Counted from the stretch's first letter, positions 1 through 12,790 are shown. The stretch is 64,000 nucleotides of DNA from Parapristionchus giblindavisi (GCA_943737045.1 CALSFV010000212.1:481001-545000); one strand, 5' to 3'. Notes: generated from the letters alone by a model not told the origin. Program-made: numbers and translations.

Positions 1-567
1 GCTCGAGACCGTGCGGTGTAGAATGGAATGGAATGAAATGAAAAGGAATGGGCGAGAGAGTGTGTAAAACGAGAGGTTGTAGGTGTCGAAAAAGACTTCA
101 AATCATCAGGAAATTCCCAAGCGGATGAACCATACGAACGCATTAACGTATTTTTTTCGTAAACCACTCATTTTATTGCCCTCGAAAAGTTACATAACAT
201 ATGTCAGGCTCGTCCGCGCCGAATCGACAGGTTTTTAGTTATTTTGCTTAGAGCGTAGCGCTGTTCGGAAGCACTTTCGTGACTTCCGGTTTGTTTAGAT
301 CGATAGAGCTCGGAAAAATAGCGGGGGTTACCCTCGTGACATTTTTTCACAGAAATGCACCTGAACCGAGATATTTGAGTTCAAAGTTGGGTTCCCGGAT
401 GACCGACTCGGTGTAGGGAGCCCCAAAATGATATTTACACAATGGCACTTTGGGGGATGGTAGGACGTGCCTAGAGCTACCGAGAACTAATGCTAACTCA
501 TTTCATGTTTTTCGCCCCATTCCGAAAAATAGCCATTTTAGGTCGATTCTCTCGTGACAGGCGTGAT
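1..567. repeat. Dispersed repeat, partner of 19795-20083
   Basis: No gene is seen. From about 290 the sequence matches 19795-20083 in order with many mismatches: shared blocks include CGATAGAGCTCG, AGCGGGGGT, AGCCCCAAAATGA, CTAACTCATTTCA and the terminal block CTCGTGAC[A/G]GGCGTGATATGCA. The repeat ends directly on the first recognisable DDX27 codons at 568, so it probably truncated that exon. Family unknown. Confidence 0.6.
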
Positions 568-2497
568 ATGCACATGCCTCGCACTCTCAAGGCCTACATC
601 CATCGTGTCGGTCGTACCGCTCGTGCTGGTAAGTTCATATTTGATCTTTGATCTTTGATGTTATTTATTTATTATTTCTTTTTCTTTTCCTCTCTCATAA
701 GATCTTTGCGTCCCTATGAGAGAGATCTAGAATATTTGAATATTTGAACTTCATCTGCCGCCTGAAATATACAGAACGATAATCAACCCACTGATGTATT
801 ATTAAACAATCGTGATCTACCAAAGTAGTGGATCGTGAAGTTGTAGTGAATCAATAAATCAGCTAATTCTGAAAAGTGTTCATACTCTACATATACTATT
901 TCATCTTTGATCTTTGATCTCTTTATTCAAGACTGGTCGTTCGATCTCTCTCGTGAGTGAAGAGGATCGAAAACTGCTCAAGGAGATTATTCGATCCAAT
1001 GCAAATAGAATGATGAAACAGAGATTGGTTGCACCTGGTATGTATTGATTGATTGGTTGATTATTGATTTACTGATTAATGATTTATTAATTAGATATTG
1101 CTGCACAAACGGACTACATTAGTAATTTATTAGAAAAGAATGTTTGCTAGTGTGGTATGAAGAATAATGAACTAGTTTGTTTTGCTGGTTCTTTATTATC
1201 TTTATTGATGGGCACACTACAAATATTTGTCAATTTACAGAAGTAGTGGAGGCGTACAAGGAAAGAATCGAAGGTCTCGAAGAGTCCATCACAAAGATTG
1301 AAGATGATGAACGTATTGAGAAGGAATTGAGAATTGCTGAGATGGTACGGTATCATCGTATTTCAAATTATGACTATTATTTTTAAATATAATATACTTT
1401 ATGCGGTGCCAAAGTAAAGTATAATTCTGATATATTATTTGATAGGTAGGGTACGCATAAATACGATGCTACGACATAGGTAGCAAAGTTGATAGTTACA
1501 ATTATTAAGAAAATTACTTTGAAGATTTCTGAATTGGTAGGATTTTCCACCTGATGATTTGTCGTTTCTATTTATCTATATGATCTTTATCTTTGACAAA
1601 GTGACCGGTAGATAGCTCTCATTTATTAATAGTAATATATAATAATAAGAAGAATAAATACAATAATAATCCCTTTAATAAATGATATTCAGGAGCAAAA
1701 GACGGTAGAGCTCAAGTTGGCCGGAGTGAAAACGGAAAGAGAAGGCAGAGTATGGTTCAAGAAACCCGCTGAATTGGATCGATTGAAAAAGAAGGTACAG
1801 TATCCTTATAGTTAATGTAATATCGAGTTTCTTTACATATTTCTTGTTGTCCTTGACTCGTAATTTGCTTATATAATGTACCTCAAAACTGTTCGATTTA
1901 TTGATTATTAATCTTGACTTATTGATTTATTTTCTGTTCTTATTGTAGGAGGAGCGTAAACGTCAGAAAAATGCAGAGATGAAGAAAGCAAATTCGGCAA
2001 AGACAGCTAGTTATAAATGATATTTAATTTTAATTTTCTCGCTAGATTTTCATATTTCATTTATCTCAAATGATTGTGTGTTTCAATCGGAAAAGAGTCA
2101 TTATCCTCATTGCTATTGAGCATTTAGTATTTTCCAGCGATGATTCGGCGCTCAAATTAATTTTGGTATGTGCGAGAGCTTAAGGAACGTTGCACGAATT
2201 AACCTGTAAATATCCGACAATGGACTGATTATTTCTATTTACAGCCTGAAGATCGCAAGATGGAGCAGCTGTCGGCATTCCAAGTGCGACAAGCGAAGTA
2301 GGCAAAGCGACCGGTATATTGATCTTTGATCTTTGGTTTTTGATTAAATACTTGTAGTCTGACGGTTGTTATTCAACGGATCTGTAGAAATGGCAGCCCT
2401 TGTCTGCCTTTTGTTTCCATTTTGTTCACAGACTCTTGAGTTCTATTGGAACTAGACACCGTTGACTGACAATGGTTTCTCCATCCCTTCCATTATA

Positions 2498-3900
<1,403 letters not shown>

Positions 3901-3994
3901 TCCAGCAAAGAATGCGAGCCGTAGTAGAGGATGAGGGAGGCAAACGAGGTGGAGGAGGACGAGGAAGAGGAGGAAGATCCGGTAGAATGAAGAG

Positions 3995-4477
3995 GTAATC
4001 ATTATCTTTGATCTTTGATCTTTGATCTTTAACTGACCTTTGATCTGATCTTTGATCTCTTATGTTATATCAGATTACATGTTTCGTTGTTGTTACAGTT
4101 GTTGATCTTTGATCTTTGATCTTTGTTGTTTTCATTGTCTAGTTCATTCATACCTCTTGTTTCCTCTTTTCCATTCTATCGTAATCATTATCTTACTGTA
4201 TTCTCTTCCTCATCGAAGTCTCTCAAAGATATTATTGTTATTGTTCAAAGAATACAAATTGAATAAAGTTATTATGACGATTGGATGACAATTCATGAAA
4301 TTTTTGAAGAATATATGTCCGAAAATGGAGTAAGCGAACATTACATCCTTGATAGATTATATTGGTGGGGTTACGTTGTCAAAGTAAATCTCTCATTGAA
4401 ATAATGGTTCTCTGGTGGTTATTTTGAGCTTGCTGTTGCGTGTATTCAACTAGTCTATAAAGTGAGGGGAGTGCTAA
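3995..4477 (+). other. DDX27 3' flank with poly(A) signal; last two exons deleted
   Basis: GATCTTT heptamer repeats follow the RG-rich exon and run straight into the 3' flank found after the last exon in the other copies (compare 13130 and 44860). The two terminal exons seen at 44467-44535 and 44742-44805 are therefore missing, perhaps by recombination between GATCTTT repeats. An AATAAA is at 4262-4267. Sequence 4300-4460 resembles 45080-45260. No gene is seen. Confidence 0.7.
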
Positions 4478-4703
4478 CAAGGGAACCTTTCGGTTTCGTT
4501 TTCATGACATGAAATGGCAATAGCATGACTGAAAGAAGTGTTCGATGCTGATTAGGAATCCGTTTTAAAACGTCGCCCAATCGGGCTGAGCTTCGAGAAA
4601 ATCGAAGTTGAAATTTGGGGGGTCGATTTGAAAATTCGCGAGGTCTCCTACACAACAAATCCCGATGGGTTCGCTAACTCATCTATCAAATATGTTACCA
4701 ACT

Positions 4704-4776
4704 GGCCGTGTAGTGTAGTGGATAAGGTGTCTGCATTGACTTTTGGCTGTCAGGGGTTCGATCTCCCTTGCAGCCG
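4704..4776 (+). repeat. tRNA-derived SINE-like sequence (A and B box)
   Basis: GTGTAGTGTAGTGGATAAGG resembles the D-arm/A-box of an arginine-type tRNA and GGGGTTCGATCTCCC the T-arm/B-box. The acceptor stem does not pair well, so it is a tRNA relic rather than a working tRNA. The same body plus the same T-rich tail occurs at 5184-5256 and 48797-48869, defining a small family. Confidence 0.65.
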
Positions 4777-4867
4777 TTTTCTTTTGCTGATTTTGTAGTT
4801 GTCAAGATCAACCGTTCAAGCTTGTTTGTCAATGTAGATCACTATCGATTGAGTTTCTCTTTGATGC

Positions 4868-5056
4868 TTGCTTGCGCTCTCTTCTATGCCGTTAAAAGGC
4901 CTTTGTACTTCATATTCAACCTATATCATGACGATCACACCTTCAATCGTCGTTGTCCTTCTCGCCGAATTCTGCCCTCCATCGTTGGATCCTTCTGACG
5001 CCACTCGAAAAGAGTCTCAAGTCATCATCTCCAAGCTTCGACCTAAAGATTCATAG
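4868..5056 (+). pseudogene. Coding-like 3'-terminal exon of an unknown gene inside foldback
   Basis: The reading frame ending in TAG at 5056 has a hydrophobic part (SIVVVLLAEF) followed by PSLDPSDATRKESQ and ISKLRPKDS, a composition like a real protein C-terminus rather than random AT-rich sequence. Codon use is balanced and unlike the surrounding DNA. The true exon start is unknown; an upstream acceptor is not obvious. I do not recognise the gene. It sits alone between the two foldback arms, with no other exons nearby. Confidence 0.35.
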
Positions 5057-5183
5057 AGATAGATAATAGATAAGATATAGAGCTACCGATAAAGTGTGTT
5101 CTATTTAATGATTTCTTTTAAGAACAAAAATCACAGTAAAACATTATAATCTTTCGGCCAGAACAAAATCAGCAAAAGAAAAC

Positions 5184-5256
5184 TGCTGCGAGGGGGATCG
5201 AACCCCTGACAATCAAAAGTAAATGCAGACACCTTATCCACTAAACTACACGGCAA
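5184..5256 (-). repeat. tRNA-derived SINE-like sequence, minus copy
   Basis: Read on the minus strand it shows TTTAGTGGATAAGGTG (A-box region) and GGGGTTCGATCCCCC, a perfect T-stem and loop with B box. It mirrors 4704-4776 within the same foldback. Acceptor-stem pairing is poor, so it is not called a functional tRNA. Confidence 0.65.
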
Positions 5257-5484
5257 GTTGGTATCGTGTTTGATAGATGAGTTAGCGAACCCATCGGGAT
5301 TTGTTGTGTAGGAGACCTCGCGAATTTTCAAATCGACCCCCCAAATTTCAACATCAATTTTCTCGAAGCTCAGCCCGATTGGGCGACGTTTTAAAACGGA
5401 TTCCTAATCAGCATCGAACACTGCTTTCAGTCATGCTGTGGCCATTTCATGTCATGAAAACGAGACCGAAAGGTTCCCTTGTAA

Positions 5485-6751
5485 GCATTGCATTTCTTTA
5501 CATTGAAATAACTTTATTCAGCCGATTAGGGTCGGCAGGATTCTCTAAAAAGTTCAAAAAGCGAAGAAGGAGTCTAGCCAAGTTTATTCATGTTGCATAT
5601 TATCACTTGTGTACTAAGAGTTCCATGGGAATTAGATCCGAACGATTTCTTTAGGTAGCAAGAGGTAGCATTTTATTTTATTTTAATAGCGCTAATGTAT
5701 TTTATCTGTCTATATTTTCGTCCCTAGACCAGAATCTATAACATTCGTCAAACACTCTACCTGTTGATTTCATGTAACATAGAGCTTATTTCAGATTTCA
5801 TCCACTATCAACTTTGATCTTGATCAAGTCCCGGAGAATAGAGCGAAAGACAGTAGTGTTCGATAATAAGGTAGTGCAATTTAATACATTGTTTTAAAAA
5901 AATTGCAAAAATACAATAAAACAAGAGCGGTGAGGGATTGAATAGATGTGAAATGAAAAGAGAAAGAAAGAGCGAAATGAAAAATAATGAAAAATATTGA
6001 TTTGTCATATCAATTATTGATTAGAGTGAGAGCTGACAATGTACACTCATCAACAACATATTCTACACAAAGATGCTGATCTTAATGAAAAGTTGGGCAG
6101 AGGTGAAATGATTTACTTCTATACAAGTTGTTAAATTGACATGATTAACTTGTTGTTTCTATCTATTTTTTAAAAATCTGTTTCATGATTCACTGTTCGG
6201 AAAGGATAAAGTGTGGCGGCTTTGTTTCTGAAGAGCGTCTTGAATAGCGGATCAAAAGAAGATGAAGGAGAAATTATTCAAGATAGAAGTACCCCAGGCA
6301 TGGGACCTCAGCACGCCCATACTAATCAGTAGTTACAACTCTAAAAGTAGTAGAGCAAATTTGAAATCATCAAATGTCGTTAGGGACTCATCTCTTGAAT
6401 TAATCATATTTAATACATCGAAGGTGTTGAAAAGTCTGAAATATGCTTATCACACATTCTTATATTTAGTTCTTTTTTTATAAAACGAATAAAGATCCAT
6501 TCATTTTAGCGGTAAAAAAACATTAAGTGTTTGAGTTTTCTGATCAGTTTTTCGAGCTTATCAATATGAGATCAGCTAATTTAACTAGTTCGAATAGCAA
6601 TTTTTGGATGATACCTACCTATTAAGAATTTTTTGCAATATTTGAATTTACAAGAAATTTATACTAAAATATTCTTGTGTGCATTGAAACGAGAAAAATA
6701 ATGAATGAATTTATTGCTAAATCATAACATTAAATATCGAAATTGAGTGGC
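5485..6751. other. Intergenic: decayed duplicate of DDX27 3' flank
   Basis: 5510-5640 matches 13612-13730 and 45285-45380 (CCGATTAGGGTC block), and 5700-6010 matches 14110-14390 and 45800-46060 (TATTTATGTCTGTC-like and AAGAGCGGTGAG blocks). From 6010 to 6700 I see no gene; the reading frame at 6262-6483 has no recognisable features. A TTTATT on the plus strand at 6710-6715 belongs to the CAP gene. Confidence 0.5.
6710..6715 (-). terminator. Poly(A) signal of the CAP/SCP gene
   Basis: AATAAA on the minus strand, 37 bases past the TAA stop at 6752-6754, a normal position for a nematode 3' UTR. Confidence 0.6.
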
Positions 6752-7644
6752 TTATTTAGGCTCGTAGACGTTGGTGTCGATCCAGTTTCCACTGAAAGGA
6801 ATTAAATCAATAATCAATAAATCAATCAATAATTGTAGAGTGGCTTACGCGTCTCTGTATTGACAAGCAACGAGAACTTGCTTTCCACCATCACAAAGAG
6901 CCATACCACATCCAAGTTTGGTAGAATTGGCCCAAGCCATCTGGAATAATCAATAATTTAGATATTATAATAGATTTATATCATTGATCTACCTGTGTAG
7001 CATGTCCGATTCCAGAGCTAAAGACAGCATTGGTAAGCTTGATATCTGACCACCCATAGTCTTGGAATTCCTTCTCCCATGAATCAGAAGCTTTCTTTCC
7101 CATTCCAGCGAATGCCATCTTTATTGATTATTGATTGAATGCATTATTATATATTGATACAGTACCTTATTGGACGACCACATAGTGTAGAGATTCTCAC
7201 CAAGATTGTTTCTTCCTTTGGAATGAGCAAAGACACAGGTTGAAGCAACCTTCTGGGCAGACTTTTCGATTTCGCAATCCCATTTCTGCAATCGATTAAT
7301 AAATCAATAACATATCAAACTAAAATAATCGATAATCAAGAACCATGGCAGGAATTGGAGTCTTAGCAGCAGGCATCCTCTTTCCCTTGGCCACATAAGT
7401 CCCAGCAGAAATTGATCTACGAAGTTTGTTGTGAACTCTAAGGAAACCTCTGACCTGGAATGAGGTCAATTGATCGAATTATCGATTTATTGATTACTTC
7501 GGTCTTATCGATTCCTCCGGGACAACGAGAGGCGGCCCAAGTGACTGTAATTGTGATTCAATGATTATTTCGATTGAACTTGATTAATAATTAAAAAAAC
7601 TTACCAACAGTTAGAACAAAGAGAACAATGCAAAGACGGAGCAT
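6752..7644 (-). CDS. Secreted CAP/SCP-like (VAL/ASP family) protein, complete
   Basis: Seven exons join in frame: 7644-7605, 7544-7498, 7454-7344, 7285-7166, 7118-6993, 6940-6849 and 6791-6752, total 576 nt, 191 residues plus stop; every junction has GT and AG. Residues 1 to about 18 (MLRLCIVLFVLTV...) are a signal peptide. A single CAP domain follows: VHNKLR (first cavity His), NLGENLY (Glu), DSWEKEF (Glu), GHATQMAW (second His, CAP1 signature) and VACQYRDAGNW (CAP2 signature), so the four residues of the CAP cavity are present. Cysteines in CPGG, DCE, STC, GCG, LCD and ACQ fit disulfides. CAP proteins are secreted, and in nematodes form large families (VAP/VAL/ASP) of uncertain biochemical role. 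It is the only intact gene seen, unrelated to the helicase pieces around it. The start follows a TTTCAG trans-splice-like site. Confidence 0.93.
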
Positions 7645-7654
7645 TCTGAAATTT
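7645..7654 (-). promoter_or_regulatory. Likely spliced-leader trans-splice acceptor
   Basis: On the minus strand AAATTTCAG is followed by A and the ATG. There is no matching upstream exon, so this is best read as an outron/trans-splice site, which also supports a nematode origin. Confidence 0.6.
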
Positions 7655-8225
7655 GAATTAGAAACATTTAAAAAAATATTTTTTTATCTAAGCATATTAT
7701 ACAGGATATTGTTAGAATGAAGTAAAAAGCATAATTAATGATATGTCTGACTCGAAAACTCACGTGCTTTTATATTGTTAACATTTGCTTGATCAGCCGC
7801 CATTACCCCCACAAAGGGAACATGACATCCGTTCGGATCATTGAAACATGAATATTTTTATAGATGTCTGCCAAACTTAAAAAAATTGAAGAATCGGGAA
7901 AAGATAATTTCATTGTTTACCTTCGTAAACAGTATTCCATTAGTCGCAATCTACTCCATTCTCTCATAATTTCATTCGAGTTCTTAACAGTTCTATGATG
8001 TATAAATGTTTTTTTGATCAGAAGACATTCAAAGACTGAGAAAGCTACTGATCGGTTTGTTCGCAAGAAAAAAGCTTATTATATTTTGGAAAAAAATATC
8101 CGGCAATGTGTGTTGCATACACTCTTTTTCTGGAAGAATATCGATTGATGCAGAGCGAGACAGTTAATTGACGAAATTAAATCAATCAATAAATGAAGTT
8201 AAATCAGTAGGAGAATACAGTATGC
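7655..8225 (-). promoter_or_regulatory. Upstream region of the CAP gene
   Basis: A TATAAAA on the minus strand at 7768-7774 lies about 125 bases before the ATG. An AGATAA at about 7903 could be a GATA-factor site, a common driver of secreted-protein genes in worm gut, but this is weak. The rest holds no gene that I can see, and ends at the helicase fragment at 8226. Confidence 0.35.
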
Positions 8226-8620
8226 CTAGCGATAAGTGCAGATACGACTGATTCCCTGTCACTCTCACGACCCGCACGAAGACGAATGAACTCTTGTCTA
8301 CAATCAATCAATAAATCGATAAATCAATATTATATATCCGTGATCAAAAATTGCCATCAACTTCAATTGATTTGATGGCATGATGGGATATCAGAAATAC
8401 CAAAGTTATCATAACACAATCAAAGTTGAGACTCCGCTAACATTTACACATTCTCCGTGATACACGGAATCAGCTGGTCAATAGGATTAACAATTTGATC
8501 AATTCTAGACCGCACAAATCCCGACCATCAGTGCTATACGAAAGATAAATAAATAAACAAATAAGAACCTTAGATTGAGTGTGGTGTCGGTGTTCTTGTT
8601 GATGAAAATACGCACGGGCT
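8226..8620 (-). pseudogene. DDX27: DDX27 fragment, two core exons, inverted
   Basis: Minus-strand exon 8297-8226 reads QEFIRLRAGRESDRE..VSALIAR and has a GC instead of GT at its donor. Upstream on that strand, 8620-8569 is the 3' part of the preceding exon (PVRIFINKNTDTTLNLR), cut off at its 5' side at about 8620. The intron between them matches those at 16598-16871. Directly right of it the plus-strand copy starts, so the two form an inverted pair. Non-functional fragment. Confidence 0.85.
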
Positions 8621-9072
8621 AAAGTCATTATTACACATTGCTATTCACTTAATTGCTGTCGTGCCTCTGGCGTAGATTAATTAATTAATTAAACTGAATG
8701 ACAAAATGCGTTCTTTGACCTGTGTGATTCATGTTTGGCTATCTCTTCATTACTCGTGTATTATGTCGTACAAACAATACAGTTTTTATAATGATTATTT
8801 GTATCTACAGATCGACGAACTGGCCTCGATGACCCTTCAGAAGCCCGTACGTATCTTCATCAACGAGAATACCGTCACCGCACTCAAACTAAGGTTATTA
8901 TTTGTTTATTTATTTATCTTTAATATAGTACTGATGGTCGGAATTTGTGCACCTGGTCTAGAATTCATCGAATTCTTATAACAATTGGACTGTTGATTCC
9001 GTGTGTCATGGAGAATGTGTAAATGGTAGCGGGGTTTAAACTTTGATTGTATTGTACGAAAGTAACTTTAGC

Positions 9073-9505
9073 CGGAGTTCTCCGTTTGCTGTGATACCAC
9101 AAGACCAAAGACCAAAGATCAATAAATAGAAACTTTATCTACTCTGACTAACAAGACGAAAAAATACAACAGAGGCTCGGAGCACTCACACTCTCACTCC
9201 AGACAGTACAAAACAACTAAAAACACAAACATTTATGTCATAAATGTTTTAACAGTGATTACTTAAAAGTGATTACGTGTCTCTTTATAAAGAGACACGT
9301 AATCATGAATTATAATATGCAAATATGTAAAGACAGACATAACTTAATAGAACTACATGGGTAATTAGCATAGGGTAATATAAGGGTCTAAAGCACAAGG
9401 GTTTAAACTACAATAATTGATACTGACTGGGTATGGTTACGGTAGGTAGAGTATACAACAATACACTATTCTAACAGTATTAGGATAACCTTAGGATTTT
9501 TTATA
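9073..9505. mobile_element. Insertion of unknown type in helicase intron
   Basis: Alignment of this intron with the same intron at 8298-8568 (minus) and 16598-16871 shows about 430 extra bases here, between AAGTAACTTTA and TATATCCCATCA. The insert begins near TGTGATACCACA and ends near CCCATCACT, so a solo LTR is possible, but no target duplication is clear. It holds a perfect palindrome (9271-9304). Confidence 0.4.
9271..9304. repeat. Perfect 34-bp palindrome
   Basis: The half-site GATTACGTGTCTCTTTA is followed exactly by its reverse complement with no spacer. A shorter palindrome, ACATTTATG/CATAAATGT, lies just upstream (about 9230-9248). Confidence 0.9.
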
Positions 9506-9805
9506 TCCCATCACTCCTTTAAATCAATTGAAGCTTATGGTAATTTTTGATCGGATATATAATATTGATTTATTGATTGATTGTAGACAAGAGGTCATTC
9601 GTCTTCGTGCAGGGCGTGAGAGTAACAGGGAAGCTGTCGTATCTGCACTCATCACAAGGTATTCTCCTATTGATTTAAGATCATTTATTGATTGATTTAG
9701 TCAATCAATCGATATTCCTCCAGAACCTTCTCCGATCGCACTCTTGTATTTGTTCGTACGAAGAGAGAATGTCAGCGTGTACAGATCATACTCGGTCTAC
9801 TTGGA

Positions 9806-11170
9806 TTGAGAACTGGTAGGGATACTGTAGTTGTTGAGAACTGGTAGGGATACTGTAGATGTTGAGAACTTGTAGGAATACTGTAGTTGTTGAGAACTGG
9901 TAGGGATACTGTAGTTGTTGAGAACTGGTAGGGATACTGTAGATGTTGAGAACTTGTAGGGATACTGTAGTTGTTGAGAACTGGTATGGATACTGTAGTT
10001 GGTAGGGATACTGTAGTTGTTGAGAACTGGTAGGGATACTGTAGTTGTTGAGAACTGGTGTGGATACTGTAGTTGGTAGGGATACTGTAGTTGTTGAGAA
10101 CTGGTAGGGATACTGTAGATGTTGAGAACTTGTAGGAATACTGTAGTTGTTGAGAACTGGTATGGATACTGTAGTTGGTAGGGATACTGTAGTTGTTGAG
10201 AACTGGTAGGGATACTGTAGTTGTTGAGAACTGGTATGGATACTGTAGTTGGTAGGGATACTGTAGTTGTTGAGAACTGGTAGGGATAATGTAGTTGTTG
10301 AGAACTGGTAGGAATACTGTAGATGTTGAGAACTGGTAGGGATCAGGGCTGTGCGGCATGAGTATATTTTCGGCATACGGCATAACGGCATATGCCGAAT
10401 ATTTTTTCGGCATATTTCGGCATAAAAACGGCATATTCGGCATAAGTTTCCAAATCATTATTGATCCGATGTTTATAAACATTTCAATGTTTTAGGAGAA
10501 AACATTACAATCCTTTTCTAAATATGTGTTAATCGATGTTTAAGATTTAGTTACAGGTACAAAAAGCTAAAGAACACCGGAAAAATATATTCGCATATTT
10601 TTTTAACATTGAAAAATACTCAAATTTTGCAATATAGTTAGTAGTTATATGCCGAAAATATTTAAAATTTTCATGCCGTTTTCGGCACGGCATAAGCGGC
10701 ATGAAAAAACCGGCATAAACGGCATATTCGGCATACCGGCATGGCCATGCCGCACAGCCCTGGTAGGGATACTGTAGTTGTTGAGAACTGGTATGGATAC
10801 TGTAGTTGTTGAGAACTGGTAGGGATACTGTAGATGTTGAGAACTGGTAGGGATACTGTAGTTGTTGAGAACTGGTGGGGATACTGGTTGTTGAGAATTG
10901 GTAGGGATACTGTAGTTGTTGAGAACTGGTACGGATACTGTACTTGTTGAGAACTGGTAGGGATACTGTAGTTGTTGAGAACTGGTATGGATACTGTAGT
11001 TGGTAGGGATACTGTAGTTTTTGAGAACTGGTATGGATACTGTAGTTGATGATAACTGGTAGGGATACTGTAGATGTTGAGAACTGGTAGGGATACTGTA
11101 GTTGTTGAGAACTGGTAGGGATACTGTAAATGTTGAGAACTGGTAGGGATACTGTAACTGTTATTGATTA
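9806..11170 (+). repeat. Minisatellite made from an exon end plus splice donor
   Basis: Unit of about 28 bases, TTGAGAACTG-GTAGGGATACTGTAG plus TTG or ATG, repeated several tens of times and interrupted by the insert at 10344-10762. The first unit is the true 3' end of the DDX27 exon (TTGAGAACTG, 9806-9815) and its donor GTAGGG, so each full unit repeats a coding end and a candidate 5' splice site. Some units are shortened (TGTAGTTGGTAGGGA). A shorter version is at 22874-23040 after the homologous exon. Confidence 0.9.
10344..10762. mobile_element. hAT-like MITE inside the minisatellite
   Basis: 419 bp with terminal inverted repeats CAGGGCTGTGCGGCAT / ATGCCGCACAGCCCTG and an exact 8-bp target duplication GTAGGGAT (10336-10343 and 10763-10770). 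The 8-bp duplication and CAGGG ends fit the hAT superfamily. The interior is packed with CGGCAT/ATGCCG motifs in both orientations. No coding capacity. Confidence 0.9.
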
Positions 11171-11419
11171 CTGTAGCTATTGATTTTACAAGCTTTCTCT
11201 GTCAGTGAATATTGTTTCTGTCTGTTTTGAATGGTCTTCAATTTTCGACATTTATGATTGTGCGCAGGTTTTGTGCTGCAATACTATGTTTGTATTGATG
11301 AGATAATCTGCTTATAGGCCAACTACACTCTGGTCTCACTCAAACACAGCGTGTTGAGGCGCTAGCAAAGTTCAAGAGAGCTGAGGTATGTGACGTAATT
11401 TATTCAAGCATTGACTTAA

Positions 11420-12579
11420 GAGAGATGGCCGTTAAGACTCGACCACCCCCGGACACGTGCGCTAGCAATGAGAACTGGGAGTCCATACTTGGGTGTTAGG
11501 AGTGTCCCCGGCCCGTATTACCCAAAACGGCTGAAATTTCCTGTTTGTTTTTTTTTTTTTAAAAAACTTTAAAAAATCATAATTCCTCAAATTGTTGAGA
11601 TTAAGTCTAAATACCATTTGCGATGCGTCTAGGGTGCACAGAGGTTGCTAATTCACTATTAGCATCGAATGTGCGTTGATTCCTAAACCACTTTTTTGAC
11701 TCAAAATTTTGGTTTTTTTCGTTCAAATTATCGCTTGTTGTAGATTGCTGCAAAGATTTCCGACCAGGTATTGTAGCCTAAGCAATTCTGCATTGATTTC
11801 ACTTAAAACCGGGTTATTCCCGTTAGACCATCTTGCCGAAATTTTCGCTCGAATTTCCGTCATCGATGGTTTCCCGAACAAATGTATTTTCCAAACGTAT
11901 TTTAAAAACGATTGGTGCGGAATTGTGCTCTACACAAAGTTTCGAGGTAAGACCAGTAAAATGACACAAGAAGCCCATCACTTGGATCAATTTGAAAATT
12001 TCGATTTTCACGACCCCGGGGTCATGGTCTGAAAATTTCAAAATTTCTCAAGTTTGAAATGTTTTCATTTATGTGGCTTATTGTGAAGTACTGATGATGT
12101 GAATAATATTCAACCAATGCTCAATGGCTGATCTATCCTTTCAACCATTTTTTCGAAAATTTTAATTCTGATTGCGTGCGAAAAATCAGAATTGTGCTTG
12201 AATCAGTTTCCAACTTACTTTCTGTTACATTCTGTCATAGTACTTTACAATGTACATAATCAATATGAAAATCGTTCAATTTCGAAAATTCAACGCACAT
12301 TCGACGCTAATACTGAATTAGCAATCTCTGTGCACCCTAGACGCATCGCAAATGATATTTAGACTTCATCTCAACAATTTGAGAAATTATGATTTTTAAA
12401 CGTTTTCGCGCTTAAATTAATTTTTCTAATAGCCTGAGGGCACAAACAGGAAATTTCTGCGTTTTGTGTAATAAGGGCCGGTGACACTCCTAACACCCAA
12501 GTATGGACCCCCAGTTCTCATTGCTAGCGCACGTGTCCGGGGGTGGTCGAATATGATCGAGTTTTAGAGAGCATGCCTC
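11420..12579. mobile_element. Inverted-repeat element flanked by TTAA
   Basis: Long terminal inverted repeats of about 300 bp or more: GACCACCCCCGGACACGTGC near 11440-11460 reappears inverted near 12530-12550, and GTGCACAGAGGTTGC near 11635 reappears inverted near 12325. TTAA is present at both borders (11416-11419 and 12580-12583), compatible with a piggyBac-type target. No transposase remains. Its two flanks belong to DDX27 introns that are not adjacent in other copies, so it marks a deletion of several exons. Confidence 0.8.
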
Positions 12580-12737
12580 TTAAATACTTGTAAAAGTAGT
12601 TTTGAGCATTCAACTGATCTGAAGAAATAAATGGCAGTCCTTGTCTGCCTTTTGTTTAAATTTTGCTAACTATCTCTTGAGTTCTATGGGAACTAGAGAT
12701 TGTAGACTGACTATGGTTTCTCTGGCACCTAAATTGC

Positions 12738-12738
<1 letters not shown>

Positions 12739-12790
<52 letters not shown>
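12739..12790. repeat. (ATA)n microsatellite
   Basis: Short run at the same intron position, just before the RG-rich exon, as the long run at 3751-3900. Confidence 0.95.

Larger units (their letters stand above)
4478..5484. mobile_element. Foldback element with tRNA-like sequences in both arms
   Basis: Arms of about 225 bp are inverted copies: 4478-4700 (starting ACAAGGGAACCTTTCGG) and 5265-5484 (ending CCGAAAGGTTCCCTTGT). Immediately inside each arm lies a tRNA-like sequence in opposite orientation, followed by a shared TTTTCTTTTGCTGATTTTGT tail. The centre (about 4870-5056) contains a coding-like stretch. It lies in the DDX27 3' flank, which resumes at 5485 (compare 45275-45300). No clear target duplication is visible. 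Confidence 0.75.

Noticed and set aside
1095..1150. A coding exon DIAAQTDYISNLLEKNVC after the exon ending at 1037
   Set aside because: The reading frame has a stop right after, phase does not fit, and part of it recurs as intron sequence at 34125-34150.
4704..4776. A functional tRNA gene
   Set aside because: A and B boxes and T-arm are good but the acceptor stem does not pair and the anticodon arm is irregular; better as a tRNA-derived repeat.
9772..10482. 236- and 201-aa minus-strand frames rich in SSQQLQYPYQ
   Set aside because: They translate the splice-donor minisatellite and run into a MITE; a product of repeat periodicity.
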